This document shows positions 1-7,373 of a DNA stretch of 21,294 bases, one piece after another. The stretch lies in assembly GCA_035542155.1 (NCBI GenBank), contig DATKLX010000163.1, positions 1-21,294 of the forward strand, given 5' to 3'. Numbering within the stretch: position 1 is the first letter of the stretch; each line of letters starts with the position of its first letter. The notes beneath the pieces are model-generated. The model saw nothing but the letters and a program-made list of their open reading frames with translations, did no database searches and had not been told where the DNA came from. The translations under genes and the position numbers were made by a program. This stretch comes from DATKLX01 sp035542155 (GTDB lineage Bacteria > Chloroflexota > Anaerolineae > Anaerolineales > Anaerolineaceae).

Positions 1-429
1 TTCCTCCATCCCCGATTGGACCATACCCTCGAGATCTTCCAGGGTCTGGAAAATCATGATATCCGTCATCCTGGTTTTGTCGCCGTCCGCCTCGAAGATC
101 AGAGTTTCCACTATTTCGTGCCCGCGGATCTCCTCGAATTCAAAGGTGTACACCAGCCGCCCTGGGGGGACCACTTCCCGGTACACCCCGTTAAACGCGA
201 ACTCGTGTCCTTCGCCGTCGCGCTGGACATAGCGCCAGATCCCACCTACCCTTACGTCCATCTGATCGACGGTCGTGGTCAGCCGCCTGGGTCCCCACCA
301 TTCGGGGATCAGCTTCGGATCCGTCATCACCTTGAAGACCAGCTCGCGTGGCGCGTTGAAGATCCGCGTGCCCCTGATTTCTTTCTTCTCGGTGTTGATC
401 GTCAGACCGCTTTTTGTTTGAGTTTCCAT
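1..429 (-). CDS. AHSA1/SRPBCC-domain protein, 3' end outside window
   Basis: The minus strand is open from an ATG at 429 to the window edge (143 codons, no stop). The product starts METQTKSGLTINTEKKEI and continues with RIFNAPRELVFKVMTDPKLI and an EWWGPRR stretch near residues 43-49. This is the usual opening of Activator-of-Hsp90-ATPase-like START/Bet v1-fold proteins (family about 150-165 aa, so only the tail is missing). Such proteins bind hydrophobic ligands; the ligand cannot be told here. AGGAGG lies four bases before this ATG. A second in-frame ATG directly upstream (432) is too close to it. The A of the upstream ArsR gene's TGA is the A of this ATG (TGATG), which implies translational coupling. 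The ArsR-AHSA1 pair is a common bacterial arrangement. Confidence 0.9.
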   Translation of the reverse strand, partial: METQTKSGLTINTEKKEIRGTRIFNAPRELVFKVMTDPKLIPEWWGPRRLTTTVDQMDVRVGGIWRYVQRDGEGHEFAFNGVYREVVPPGRLVYTFEFEEIRGHEIVETLIFEADGDKTRMTDIMIFQTLEDLEGMVQSGMEE

Positions 430-785
430 CATACCTCCTGTACCGGGCCATCCGTTAAATGGGAATCCAATAAGGTTTTCTTTTTCTCTGCTTCCAGGAC
501 CTGATCCAGGGCATCGTAGCGCTCATTCCACACCCGGCCCAACTGCCAGGCCCAGCGTTCCACCTCACGAATGGCGTCCGAGTTGATCTGGTAAATGTGC
601 TGCTGGGCCCGTTTCTCCATTCGAACCAGGCTGGCTTCGCGGAGGATCTTCAGATGCTGCGAGATCGCGGGGGCGCTGACCGGGAAGCTTGCGCTGATCT
701 GCGTCGCCGATAGCGGCCCCTGGCTCGCCAGCATCTCCAGTATCTCTCGCCGCGTCGGATCGGCCAGGGCAGAGAATGTATCCAT
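429..785 (-). CDS. ArsR-family winged-helix transcriptional repressor
   Basis: 118 aa from ATG 785. It begins MDTFSALADPTRREILEMLA, the classic ArsR/SmtB N-terminal helix, followed by the recognition helix region (SAPAISQHLKILREASLV, about residues 37-54) and a wing (KRAQQHIYQIN). No CxC or other metal-binding cysteine motif is present, so it resembles SdpR-type non-metal members that partner with AHSA1 proteins rather than arsenic sensors. An upstream in-frame ATG (803) exists, but a TATAAT box lies between the two, so 785 is preferred. The mRNA would then be leaderless or nearly so. It probably represses its own two-gene operon through the palindromes at 806-827. The effector is unknown. 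Confidence 0.9.
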   Translation of the reverse strand: MDTFSALADPTRREILEMLASQGPLSATQISASFPVSAPAISQHLKILREASLVRMEKRAQQHIYQINSDAIREVERWAWQLGRVWNERYDALDQVLEAEKKKTLLDSHLTDGPVQEV

Positions 786-791
786 GCCAGT

Positions 792-820
792 ATTATAAAG
801 CATTAACTTAATTAAGTAAA
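792..820 (-). promoter_or_regulatory. Promoter of the ArsR-AHSA1 operon
   Basis: On the minus strand TTTACT (820-815) and TATAAT (797-792) are 17 bases apart. The expected transcription start falls at about 785, the A of the chosen ATG, so the transcript is predicted to be leaderless. No Shine-Dalgarno sequence precedes that ATG. Confidence 0.6.
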
Positions 821-827
821 TACTTAA
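806..827. promoter_or_regulatory. Putative ArsR operator, two overlapping palindromes
   Basis: Positions 812-827 form a perfect inverted repeat (TTAAGTA, AA, TACTTAA). It overlaps a perfect 12-bp palindrome, ACTTAATTAAGT, at 806-817. Both cover the -35 box and the spacer of the ArsR promoter. AT-rich dyads of this kind are typical ArsR-family sites, so autorepression is the natural inference. Confidence 0.6.
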
Positions 828-856
828 ATAATTCGAATGAATGATTGTTCAGTCGT

Positions 857-895
857 AACTGCTCAGCTCAGCCAGTTGCGGCTGGTTGAGCAGTT
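857..895. other. Stem-loop between convergent-side gene end and ArsR promoter
   Basis: AACTGCTCA (857-865) pairs perfectly with TGAGCAGTT (887-895). An inner CAGCC/GGCTG helix forms within it. It sits just downstream of the stop of the minus-strand ATPase gene (906). A second small dyad, GTTGTG-A-CACAAC, lies between the two. No T-run follows, so it may be an RNA 3'-end structure or a non-canonical terminator. Confidence 0.4.
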
Positions 896-905
896 GTGTC
901 ACAAC

Positions 906-1373
906 TTATTCTCTCTGTTCAAGTTCTTCAGGTGTCGGTTTCTGGAAAAACGCTATCCAGAGCTTCATGCTTTCTTCGGATATATGGAAGCTCTCCAGTG
1001 AAGATTGCGAATTCCTAACCGCAAGCCGCTTCAGCAGCTCCTCTTCCGGCACATCCAGAAAATGGACTTCACTGCTGGCTCCAAGGAGTTTCGCCCGAAG
1101 CCGGAAATCTTCACGTTCTTCTCGTGCCCAAAAGCCAAAATCGAGAATGACGTTCGTCCCCAATTCCAACGCTCTGCTCGCGATCTTCCAAAGCATAGCC
1201 TCGATAAAACTATGTCGGGCATTATGCTCTGGCTCGTTCGCATCTTGACCAAACAGGCCAATCTGCCATTCATCGACTGTCAATCGAAGTGCTGACCGTT
1301 CCTGTTCAAGCTTCTTTGCCAGCGTTGTTTTACCTGAACAAGGAAGTCCAACCATCAAATGAAGCGTTGCCAC
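906..1373 (-). CDS. Small P-loop ATPase/kinase (AAA_33-like)
   Basis: 155 aa from a GTG at 1373, preceded by CAGGAG with an 8-base spacer. The reading frame stays open far upstream, into the region opposite elp3, but that extension has no family character and the ribosome site marks the real start. The Walker A motif GLPCSGKT is at residues 9-16. A LTVDEW segment and a hydrophobic strand ending in Asp (NVILDFGFW) follow, as in small P-loop kinases of the AAA_33/zeta-toxin-like group that phosphorylate small molecules or nucleosides. The length is normal for stand-alone members. No antitoxin-like partner is adjacent, so a toxin role is not supported. The substrate is unknown. Confidence 0.8.
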   Translation of the reverse strand: MATLHLMVGLPCSGKTTLAKKLEQERSALRLTVDEWQIGLFGQDANEPEHNARHSFIEAMLWKIASRALELGTNVILDFGFWAREEREDFRLRAKLLGASSEVHFLDVPEEELLKRLAVRNSQSSLESFHISEESMKLWIAFFQKPTPEELEQRE

Positions 1374-1492
1374 ACTTTTTACTCCTGGGGACCGTAAACA
1401 AGCCGCCTGATAGGTTATAGTATATTCGATCCTTAGATCTCTCGTGTGCCATACAATAACCGCAGTATAACCTTTCGGTGCTTGACCGCAGG

Positions 1493-1520
1493 TTGGTTCT
1501 CGGCCTCCCCATGGTAAAAT
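1493..1520 (+). promoter_or_regulatory. Candidate promoter of elp3
   Basis: TTGGTT (1493-1498), a 16-base spacer, and an extended -10 of TGG plus TAAAAT (1512-1520). The expected start near 1527 leaves a leader of about 12 bases containing AAGGA before the TTG start codon at 1539. Confidence 0.5.
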
Positions 1521-1538
1521 AGAGCTTAAGGATCTGAA

Positions 1539-3191
1539 TTGGATACCCAAACCTGGCTGGAAGCTCGCGACTATACCCCCGAAAAACTGGAGGCTGCCCG
1601 CCTTGTCCTGGAGGAAATCCGCCAGGGGCGCGAAGTCTGGCAGGCGATGCGTCGTTATCCGCTCCCCGGTGGCGGCTACCTGGCCAAGCACATCCTCGTC
1701 GCCGCCTACCGCCGCCTGGTCGAGAGCGGCGAATGGCAGCCGGATCCTGCTCTCCTCGCTCACATCCGGATGAAGCCGGTGCGCACCCTCTCCGGCGTGA
1801 CCACCGTCACCGTGTTGACCAGGCCCTATCCCTGTCCTGGAAAGTGCATTTTCTGTCCCACCGATGTGCGCATGCCCAAGAGCTACCTCCCCGACGAGCC
1901 GGGGGCGCGCCGCGGCCTTCAGCACCAGTTTGACCCGTTCGAACAGGTTGCCTCGCGCATCGAGGCCCTCGAAGCGGTGGGCCATCCCACCGATAAGATC
2001 GAGCTGCTCATCCTAGGCGGAACCTGGAGCTCCTATCGCAGGGATTACCAGGAATGGTTTATCCGGCGTTGTTTCGACGCGATGAATGGCCACGACTCGA
2101 CCTGCCTGGAAGACGCCCACCACCTCAACGAGGATTCGGAACACCGCAATGTAGGCCTGGTGATCGAGACTCGCCCCGACGAGATCACCCCCAATGAGCT
2201 CCTCTGGCTCCGCCGACTGGGGGTGACCAAGGTGCAGATGGGGGCGCAGAGTCTGGACGACCGCATCCTGGCCCTCAACCAGCGCGGCCATACCACCGCC
2301 GAGACCCTGGCCGCGACCGCCAAGCTCCGCGCCGCCGGTTTCAAAGTTGTCCTCCACTGGATGCCTAACCTGCTCGGAGCGACTCTGGAGTCGGACCGTG
2401 AGGATTTTGCTCGCCTCTGGAACGATGGTTACGCCCCGGACGAGATCAAGATCTATCCCTGCCAGCTTCTCGCCAACGCCGACCTGTTTGCTTACTGGCA
2501 GCGCGGCGAGTATACACCCTACACCCAGGAAGAGCTGGTCGACCTGATCGCCGACATAAAGCCTGGTATCCCCCCCTATTGCCGGGTCAACCGTGTGATT
2601 CGCGATATCCCCTCGACCAACGTCGTTGCTGGCAACAAGCGCACCAGCCTGCGCCAGGACGTCCAGGAGGAGCTGGCCCGGCGCGGGCAGAAATGCGGCT
2701 GCATCCGCTGCCATGAGGTTCGCGGGCAGGCGGTCCAACTCGCGACGCTGCGCCTGGATGATTACGTCTATCACCCGGCCGATGCCGAGGAGCACTTCCT
2801 TCACTTCCGTACCCCCGAGGGCCAGATCGCGGGCTACCTGCGCCTGTCGCTGCGCTCGCAGTCAATCAACCGGGAAATCGACGTCAAATCGGCCGGGTTT
2901 GTCCTCCATCCTGAAACCGCCCTGGTCGACCTGGCGGACGCGGCCCTCATTCGCGAGATCCATGTTTACGGCCAATCCCTCCCGGTTGGCGAGGAACAAC
3001 CCGGGGCGGCGCAGCACGTCGGTCTGGGCACCGCTCTGATCCGCGCCGCGGAAGAGATTGCTCACCAGCGTGGCTTTTCTCGCCTCGCGGTGATCGCCGC
3101 GGTGGGGACGCGGTCTTACTACCTGGCGCGCGGTTTCGAGCGGGGGGAGCTATACCTGGTGAAATCCCTGGTCAAAGAAGAAACAGCTTAA
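1539..3191 (+). CDS. elp3: Elp3-type tRNA U34 carboxymethyl transferase, radical SAM + GNAT
   Basis: 550 aa from a TTG start with AAGGA six bases upstream. It makes cm5U-type modifications at the wobble uridine of tRNA, using SAM-derived radical chemistry and acetyl-CoA. Residues 1-80 match the basic tRNA-binding N-terminus, ending in KPVRTLSGVTTVTVLT. The [4Fe-4S] cysteines are C99, C103 and C106 (PCPGKCIFCP). The radical SAM barrel continues through VGLVIETRPDEI and KVQMGAQSLDD. A Cys-rich GCIRCHEVRG linker near residues 386-395 precedes a C-terminal GNAT domain with an acetyl-CoA loop (HVGLGTALI, about residue 493 on) and the Elp3-like end GTRSYYLARGFERGELYLVKSL. Length and domain order match single-protein bacterial and archaeal Elp3. 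It faces the membrane-protein gene ending at 3215, 23 bases away. Confidence 0.95.
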   Translation: MDTQTWLEARDYTPEKLEAARLVLEEIRQGREVWQAMRRYPLPGGGYLAKHILVAAYRRLVESGEWQPDPALLAHIRMKPVRTLSGVTTVTVLTRPYPCPGKCIFCPTDVRMPKSYLPDEPGARRGLQHQFDPFEQVASRIEALEAVGHPTDKIELLILGGTWSSYRRDYQEWFIRRCFDAMNGHDSTCLEDAHHLNEDSEHRNVGLVIETRPDEITPNELLWLRRLGVTKVQMGAQSLDDRILALNQRGHTTAETLAATAKLRAAGFKVVLHWMPNLLGATLESDREDFARLWNDGYAPDEIKIYPCQLLANADLFAYWQRGEYTPYTQEELVDLIADIKPGIPPYCRVNRVIRDIPSTNVVAGNKRTSLRQDVQEELARRGQKCGCIRCHEVRGQAVQLATLRLDDYVYHPADAEEHFLHFRTPEGQIAGYLRLSLRSQSINREIDVKSAGFVLHPETALVDLADAALIREIHVYGQSLPVGEEQPGAAQHVGLGTALIRAAEEIAHQRGFSRLAVIAAVGTRSYYLARGFERGELYLVKSLVKEETA

Positions 3192-3214
3192 CCAGGCGGC
3201 CTCTACCCCTAGTT

Positions 3215-3469
3215 TCAGAGCTTTTCGAGGAATTTCTGCGTCGCTTTATACAATACAGGGAACAATCGTAGCATCACAAAGAAGAGCAGGATTACCCCAA
3301 TCGAGGTCAGGAACCGCATATCGATCGCCAGCACCCAGAGGTGAATAACCGGCCACTGATCGACGACCATCCGGGTGAAAGCTGCGTACAGCCCACCGAT
3401 CATGACCCAGAAGATCACCTGCGACGCAGGGAGGACAAATTCCTGGAGGATTTTTCGTTTGTTGATCAA
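3215..3469 (-). CDS. Small membrane protein, two helices, unknown function
   Basis: 84 aa from a TTG at 3469, preceded by AGGAAGG with a 6-base spacer. A TTG at 3499 overlapping the end of leuS is a weaker alternative. Two hydrophobic helices are visible: about residues 17-36 (VIFWVMIGGLYAAFTRMVV) and 54-73 (LTSIGVILLFFVMLRLFPVL). The ends are basic (INKRKI; KATQKFLEKL). It begins 16 bases after the leuS stop and is probably co-transcribed with it. I do not recognise the family. Confidence 0.65.
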   Translation of the reverse strand: MINKRKILQEFVLPASQVIFWVMIGGLYAAFTRMVVDQWPVIHLWVLAIDMRFLTSIGVILLFFVMLRLFPVLYKATQKFLEKL

Positions 3470-3485
3470 TCCATACCTTCCTGGT

Positions 3486-5846
3486 TTACCCGACGACAAA
3501 ATTGAGCGTTCGGTCTTTCACGTATATGACTTTCCGCAGCGAGCCGCCGGCCAGCGCTCGCTGCACGGGCTCGATCTCCTTCGCCCGGGCGGTCACGGTT
3601 TCCTCGTCGGCGCCAGGCTCCACCTCGACCAGCCCGCGCAGCTTGCCATTAACCTGGACCGAGACGGTGACCGTCTGGCCGGCGATCAACGGCGGGTCGT
3701 ATTCGGGCCAGCGGCTGGCGTGCACGCTGCCCTCGCCCTGGAGGATCTTCCAGCATTCCTCGGCCAGAAATGGCGCGAACGGCGCGACCACCTGGACCAG
3801 CTTGCGCAGCGCCTCCTGGCCGATCTCGTATGTCTCCCGGGTGAGTTCGTTCAGGGCTTCCATTTGCCGGGCGACAGCGGTGTTGAACTTGAACGCGAAG
3901 ATGTCATCGCCCACTGCTTTGACCAGCCGGTCGACGATCGCGCGGGTGTGCGCATCGGTGCCGGATGATAGGCTGGCGTTTTCGCGGACGAAGGCCGCCA
4001 GACGGTCGAGATAGCGCTTGACGCCCAGCAGCGCCCGCTCGTTCCAGGCCATAGTGGCGTCGAATGGACCCATGAACATCAGGTAGGCTCGCACCACGTC
4101 CGCGCCGTAGCGGCTGACCAGCTCATCCGGGGCAACCACGTTCCCGCGACTTTTGCTCATCCGCTGTCCGTCTGCTCCCAGGATGACCCCATGCGAGAGG
4201 CGCTTACGATACGGCTCGGGGATCTCGGGCGGGACGCAGCCGATGTCGTGGAGGAACAGGTAAATAAACCGCGAATACAGCAGGTGGAGCGTGTTGTGCT
4301 CGTCGCCGCCGATGTACACGTCCACCGGCATCCAGTAGCCCAGCCTTTCCATGCTGGCTAAGGCCTGGTCATTATGCGGGTCAGTATAGCGGAGGAAATA
4401 CCAATCGCTGCCGGCCCAATTGGGCATCGTATCCGTCTCCCTCACCGCCGGTCCCGAGCACACCGGGCAGGTAGTCTGAACCCACTCAGTGATGTTCGCT
4501 AGCGGGGATTCGCCGGTATCTGTGGGCAAATAGCGCTCCACCTCAGGCAGGAGCACGGGGAGCTGGCTTACGGGGACCGGTACCCAGCCATGCTGCTCGC
4601 AAAATACCATGGGGATGGGCTCTCCCCAGTAGTGCTGGCGGCTGAAGATCCAATCTCGCAGGTGATACGAGGCCGCTTTTTCACCCAGGCCGCGATCCTC
4701 GAGCCATTGGATCGCCGCTGGGATCGCCTTTTCCGCCGGCAGACCATCCAGCGGCCCCGAATTGATCATCTCCCCTTCGTCCCCGGTATACGCTGCCAGC
4801 TCGAAATCCCACTCGAACGGCGGGCGGATGACCGGCACGATGGGCAGCCCAAATGTTCGGGCAAAGGCATGGTCCCGCTCGTCGTGGGCCGGCACCGCCA
4901 TGATCGCCCCGCTGCCGTAGCCCATCAGCACAAAATCGGAAATCCACAGCGGGATTTCCGCTCCCGTTGCGGGGTGGATTGCCATCAACCCGCTGAACAC
5001 CCCATCCTTTTCCCGGTTCAGTTCGCTGCGCTCCAGGTCGGATTTCTGCGCCGCCAGTTTCACGTAGCGCGCTACTTCCGGGTTGTCCCGCAGGGTAGAC
5101 GCCAACGGGTGTTCCGGCGAGAGGACCAGAAAAGTCGCCCCCCATAGTGTATCCGGGCGGGTGGTGAACACTTCGAGGGTCTCCTCGCGACCGGCCAACC
5201 GAAACCGGATCCGGGCGCCCTCGCTCTTCCCAATCCAGTTGATCTGCGCTGCCTTGACCTTGTCGATAAACTCGGTATGGTTCAGCCCTTCGATCAGGCG
5301 GTCGGCGTAGGCGGTGATGTTCACCACCCACTGGTTAATCAGCCGGCGGACCACCGGGGTCCCACAGCGCTCGCAGCGCCCATTGATCACCTCTTCATTC
5401 GCCAGGCCAACCTTATCCCGGGGGCACCAGTTGATCGGCATCTCCTGTTTGTGAGTCAGGCCTTTTTCAAACAGCTTGATGAAGATCCACTGGGTCCATT
5501 GATAAAAAGAGGGGTCGCTGGTATTGACCTCGCGCGCCCAATCGAATGAGAGTCCCAGGTGGTCCATCTGGCGGTGGAAGACGGCGGTATTTTCGCGGGT
5601 GACGTCTTGCGGCTTGCGGCCGGTGCGGATGGCATAGTTTTCGGTTGGCAGTCCGAAAGCGTCCCAGCCGATCGGGAAAAGGACGTTCTTGCCTTGCATG
5701 CGCAGGAAGCGAGCGAAGATATCCCCTCCAACAAAGGAAAACGCGTGCCCGATGTGCAGCCCTGCCCCAGAAGGGTAGGGGAACTCGACCAGAACGTAAG
5801 CCTTTTCTTTCTCGCTAAAATCGACCGCCTGGTATATCGGGTCCAT
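3486..5846 (-). CDS. leuS: Leucyl-tRNA synthetase
   Basis: 786 aa from ATG 5846. A TTG at 5861, overlapping the upstream stop, would add five residues. It charges tRNA-Leu. The class I signatures are HIGH at residues 31-34 (in PYPSGAGLHIGH) and RMSKS at about 562-566. The CP1 editing domain is present, with the threonine-rich FTTRPDTLWGATF and GAIMAVPAHDERD. Zinc-type Cys pairs are seen (CERCG; CPVCSG), and the C-terminal anticodon-binding part ends in the LeuRS tail (RKVIYVKDRTLNFVV). The protein is shorter than the usual 800-870 aa. The helix that normally precedes the HIGH strand by some 25-30 residues is missing at the N-terminus. Eleven bases separate it from the UDP-glucose dehydrogenase stop, so the two are likely one operon. 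Confidence 0.97.
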   Translation of the reverse strand: MDPIYQAVDFSEKEKAYVLVEFPYPSGAGLHIGHAFSFVGGDIFARFLRMQGKNVLFPIGWDAFGLPTENYAIRTGRKPQDVTRENTAVFHRQMDHLGLSFDWAREVNTSDPSFYQWTQWIFIKLFEKGLTHKQEMPINWCPRDKVGLANEEVINGRCERCGTPVVRRLINQWVVNITAYADRLIEGLNHTEFIDKVKAAQINWIGKSEGARIRFRLAGREETLEVFTTRPDTLWGATFLVLSPEHPLASTLRDNPEVARYVKLAAQKSDLERSELNREKDGVFSGLMAIHPATGAEIPLWISDFVLMGYGSGAIMAVPAHDERDHAFARTFGLPIVPVIRPPFEWDFELAAYTGDEGEMINSGPLDGLPAEKAIPAAIQWLEDRGLGEKAASYHLRDWIFSRQHYWGEPIPMVFCEQHGWVPVPVSQLPVLLPEVERYLPTDTGESPLANITEWVQTTCPVCSGPAVRETDTMPNWAGSDWYFLRYTDPHNDQALASMERLGYWMPVDVYIGGDEHNTLHLLYSRFIYLFLHDIGCVPPEIPEPYRKRLSHGVILGADGQRMSKSRGNVVAPDELVSRYGADVVRAYLMFMGPFDATMAWNERALLGVKRYLDRLAAFVRENASLSSGTDAHTRAIVDRLVKAVGDDIFAFKFNTAVARQMEALNELTRETYEIGQEALRKLVQVVAPFAPFLAEECWKILQGEGSVHASRWPEYDPPLIAGQTVTVSVQVNGKLRGLVEVEPGADEETVTARAKEIEPVQRALAGGSLRKVIYVKDRTLNFVVG

Positions 5847-5857
5847 GCACGATAATC

Positions 5858-7249
5858 TCAAAACACCTGGTAGGCTTCCGCACCAAAATGGGTCAGCGCG
5901 GGCTTGCCAATTGGATACACGTTGAAACCGATCTCGTGCAGCCGGCGATGATTGAGGCAGTTGCGCCCATCAAAAATAAACGCTGGTTTTGCCATCGATT
6001 GATAGATCGCGTTATAGTCCAGGGCGGCAAACAGAGCCCATTCGGTCACCAGGGCAATGGCATGCGCACCCTCCGCGGCCCGGTATGGGTCCGGCTCGAA
6101 GATAACCCTCTCGGCCAACCTGCCCAGGCTGGCGCGCGCGTTTTCGAGGGCGTGGGGATCGGTGAGAACCACCAGGGCGTGCTCCTCGATTAGCCGCTGG
6201 CAGACGGCCAGCGCCGGGGATTCGCGCGTATCGCCCGTGTTGGCTTTGAAAGCCGCTCCATATAGCGCAATCCGTTTGCCGGCGACGGTATTGAACATCG
6301 CCCCGACGATATTGTCAACAAAGCGGTTTTCCTGCCACTCGTTCATCCGCACGACCTGCTCCCAATAATCGGCCACATCCTTCAATCCATAATACTGGCA
6401 CAGGTAGACCAGGTTGAGGATATCTTTGCGGAAACAGGAACCGCCAAACCCGACGCTGGCCTGTAAAAAGCGTGGACCGATGCGGCTGTCCATGCCGATC
6501 GCCCGCGCCACCTCGGTCACGTCTGCCCCAGTTTTCTCGCATAAGGCCGAGATTGAGTTGATTGAGGAGACCCGCTGGGCCAGGAAGGCATTCGCTGCCA
6601 GCTTGGACAGCTCCCCTGACCACAGGTTGGTGGCGAGGATGCGCTCGCGGGGCACCCAGGTCGCGTAAATATCCACGATGGCCTGGACGGCGGCCCGCCC
6701 GCTCGGTGTATCCCGCCCACCGATCAGCACGCGGTCGGGCTCTTCCATATCCCGAATGGCGGTGCCTTCGGCCAGGAACTCCGGGTTTGAGACAACATCG
6801 AAGCGTACGCTGCCCCCATTGGAGTTCAAGATCCGCTCCATGGCCTCCGCGGTGCGCACCGGCAGAGTGCTTTTCTCGACGACGATCTTGTGTGAGGATG
6901 AGTTTTCAAGGATCTGGCGGGCCGTCTTTTCCCAGTACTGCAGGTCGGCTGCCCTTCCGGCGCCCTGGCCAAAGGTTTTGGTCGGAGTATTGACGCTGAC
7001 GAAGATGATATCTGCCTCGGCGATATTGCGGTTGATCTCCGTGGAAAAGAAGAGGTTTCGTCCCCGTGCGCATCGCACGACCTCCTCCAAGCCGGGCTCA
7101 AAGATCGGAAGCTGGTCTGATTCCCAGGCTTTGATCCGCTCTTCGTTGATGTCGACCACCACAACGCGATGCTGGGGACAGTTTTTGGCAATGACCGCCA
7201 TCGTCGGCCCGCCCACATACCCCGCCCCAATGCATAAAATATTTGCCAT
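5858..7249 (-). CDS. UDP-glucose 6-dehydrogenase
   Basis: 463 aa from ATG 7249, set by GGAGG seven bases upstream. A TTG at 7255 lies too close to that site. It oxidises UDP-glucose to UDP-glucuronate with two NAD+, for polysaccharide synthesis. The N-terminal Rossmann motif is ILCIGAGYVGG (residues 4-14). Conserved VSVNTPT, SNPEFLAEGTAI and ELSKLAANAFLAQRVSSIN follow. The catalytic cysteine is C272 in GFGGSCFRKDI. The C-terminal UDP-binding domain (GAAFKANTGDTRESPA, then FDGRNCLNHRRL) is complete. Segments such as the NTPTKTFGQGAGRAADL run read more like animal UGDH than the short bacterial Ugd type. Other nucleotide-sugar dehydrogenases are possible but less likely. It heads the leuS operon. 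Confidence 0.93.
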   Translation of the reverse strand: MANILCIGAGYVGGPTMAVIAKNCPQHRVVVVDINEERIKAWESDQLPIFEPGLEEVVRCARGRNLFFSTEINRNIAEADIIFVSVNTPTKTFGQGAGRAADLQYWEKTARQILENSSSHKIVVEKSTLPVRTAEAMERILNSNGGSVRFDVVSNPEFLAEGTAIRDMEEPDRVLIGGRDTPSGRAAVQAIVDIYATWVPRERILATNLWSGELSKLAANAFLAQRVSSINSISALCEKTGADVTEVARAIGMDSRIGPRFLQASVGFGGSCFRKDILNLVYLCQYYGLKDVADYWEQVVRMNEWQENRFVDNIVGAMFNTVAGKRIALYGAAFKANTGDTRESPALAVCQRLIEEHALVVLTDPHALENARASLGRLAERVIFEPDPYRAAEGAHAIALVTEWALFAALDYNAIYQSMAKPAFIFDGRNCLNHRRLHEIGFNVYPIGKPALTHFGAEAYQVF

Positions 7250-7307
7250 GCCCAATCCTCCGCAAAGATAAATTCCCGATCAGGTCAAATTGTACTTTAA
7301 ATCTGGG

Positions 7308-7340
7308 AAAAATAGGTTCCACGTGAGAACCGTGGAACCT
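7308..7340 (-). terminator. Rho-independent terminator of the Pro-rich membrane protein gene
   Basis: AGGTTCCACG and CGTGGAACCT form a perfect 10-bp stem with a 7-base loop (7314-7340). On the minus strand the stem is followed by ATTTTT (7313-7308). It lies 33 bases past the stop at 7374 and separates that gene from the UDP-glucose dehydrogenase operon. Confidence 0.85.
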
Positions 7341-7373
7341 GGTAGCCATTGCCCTTTTTGGGGGTATTGAGGT

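Noticed and set aside
16..504. Plus-strand frame of 162 codons
   Set aside because: It is the complement of the AHSA1 and ArsR genes; no ribosome site and no recognisable protein.
906..1373. Zeta-toxin of a toxin-antitoxin pair
   Set aside because: Walker A alone does not show toxicity, and no small antitoxin gene lies next to it.
906..1985. A 359-codon open frame covering the P-loop ATPase and running opposite elp3
   Set aside because: The first 200 codons have no family character and are antisense to the radical SAM gene. GTG 1373 with CAGGAG marks the real start.
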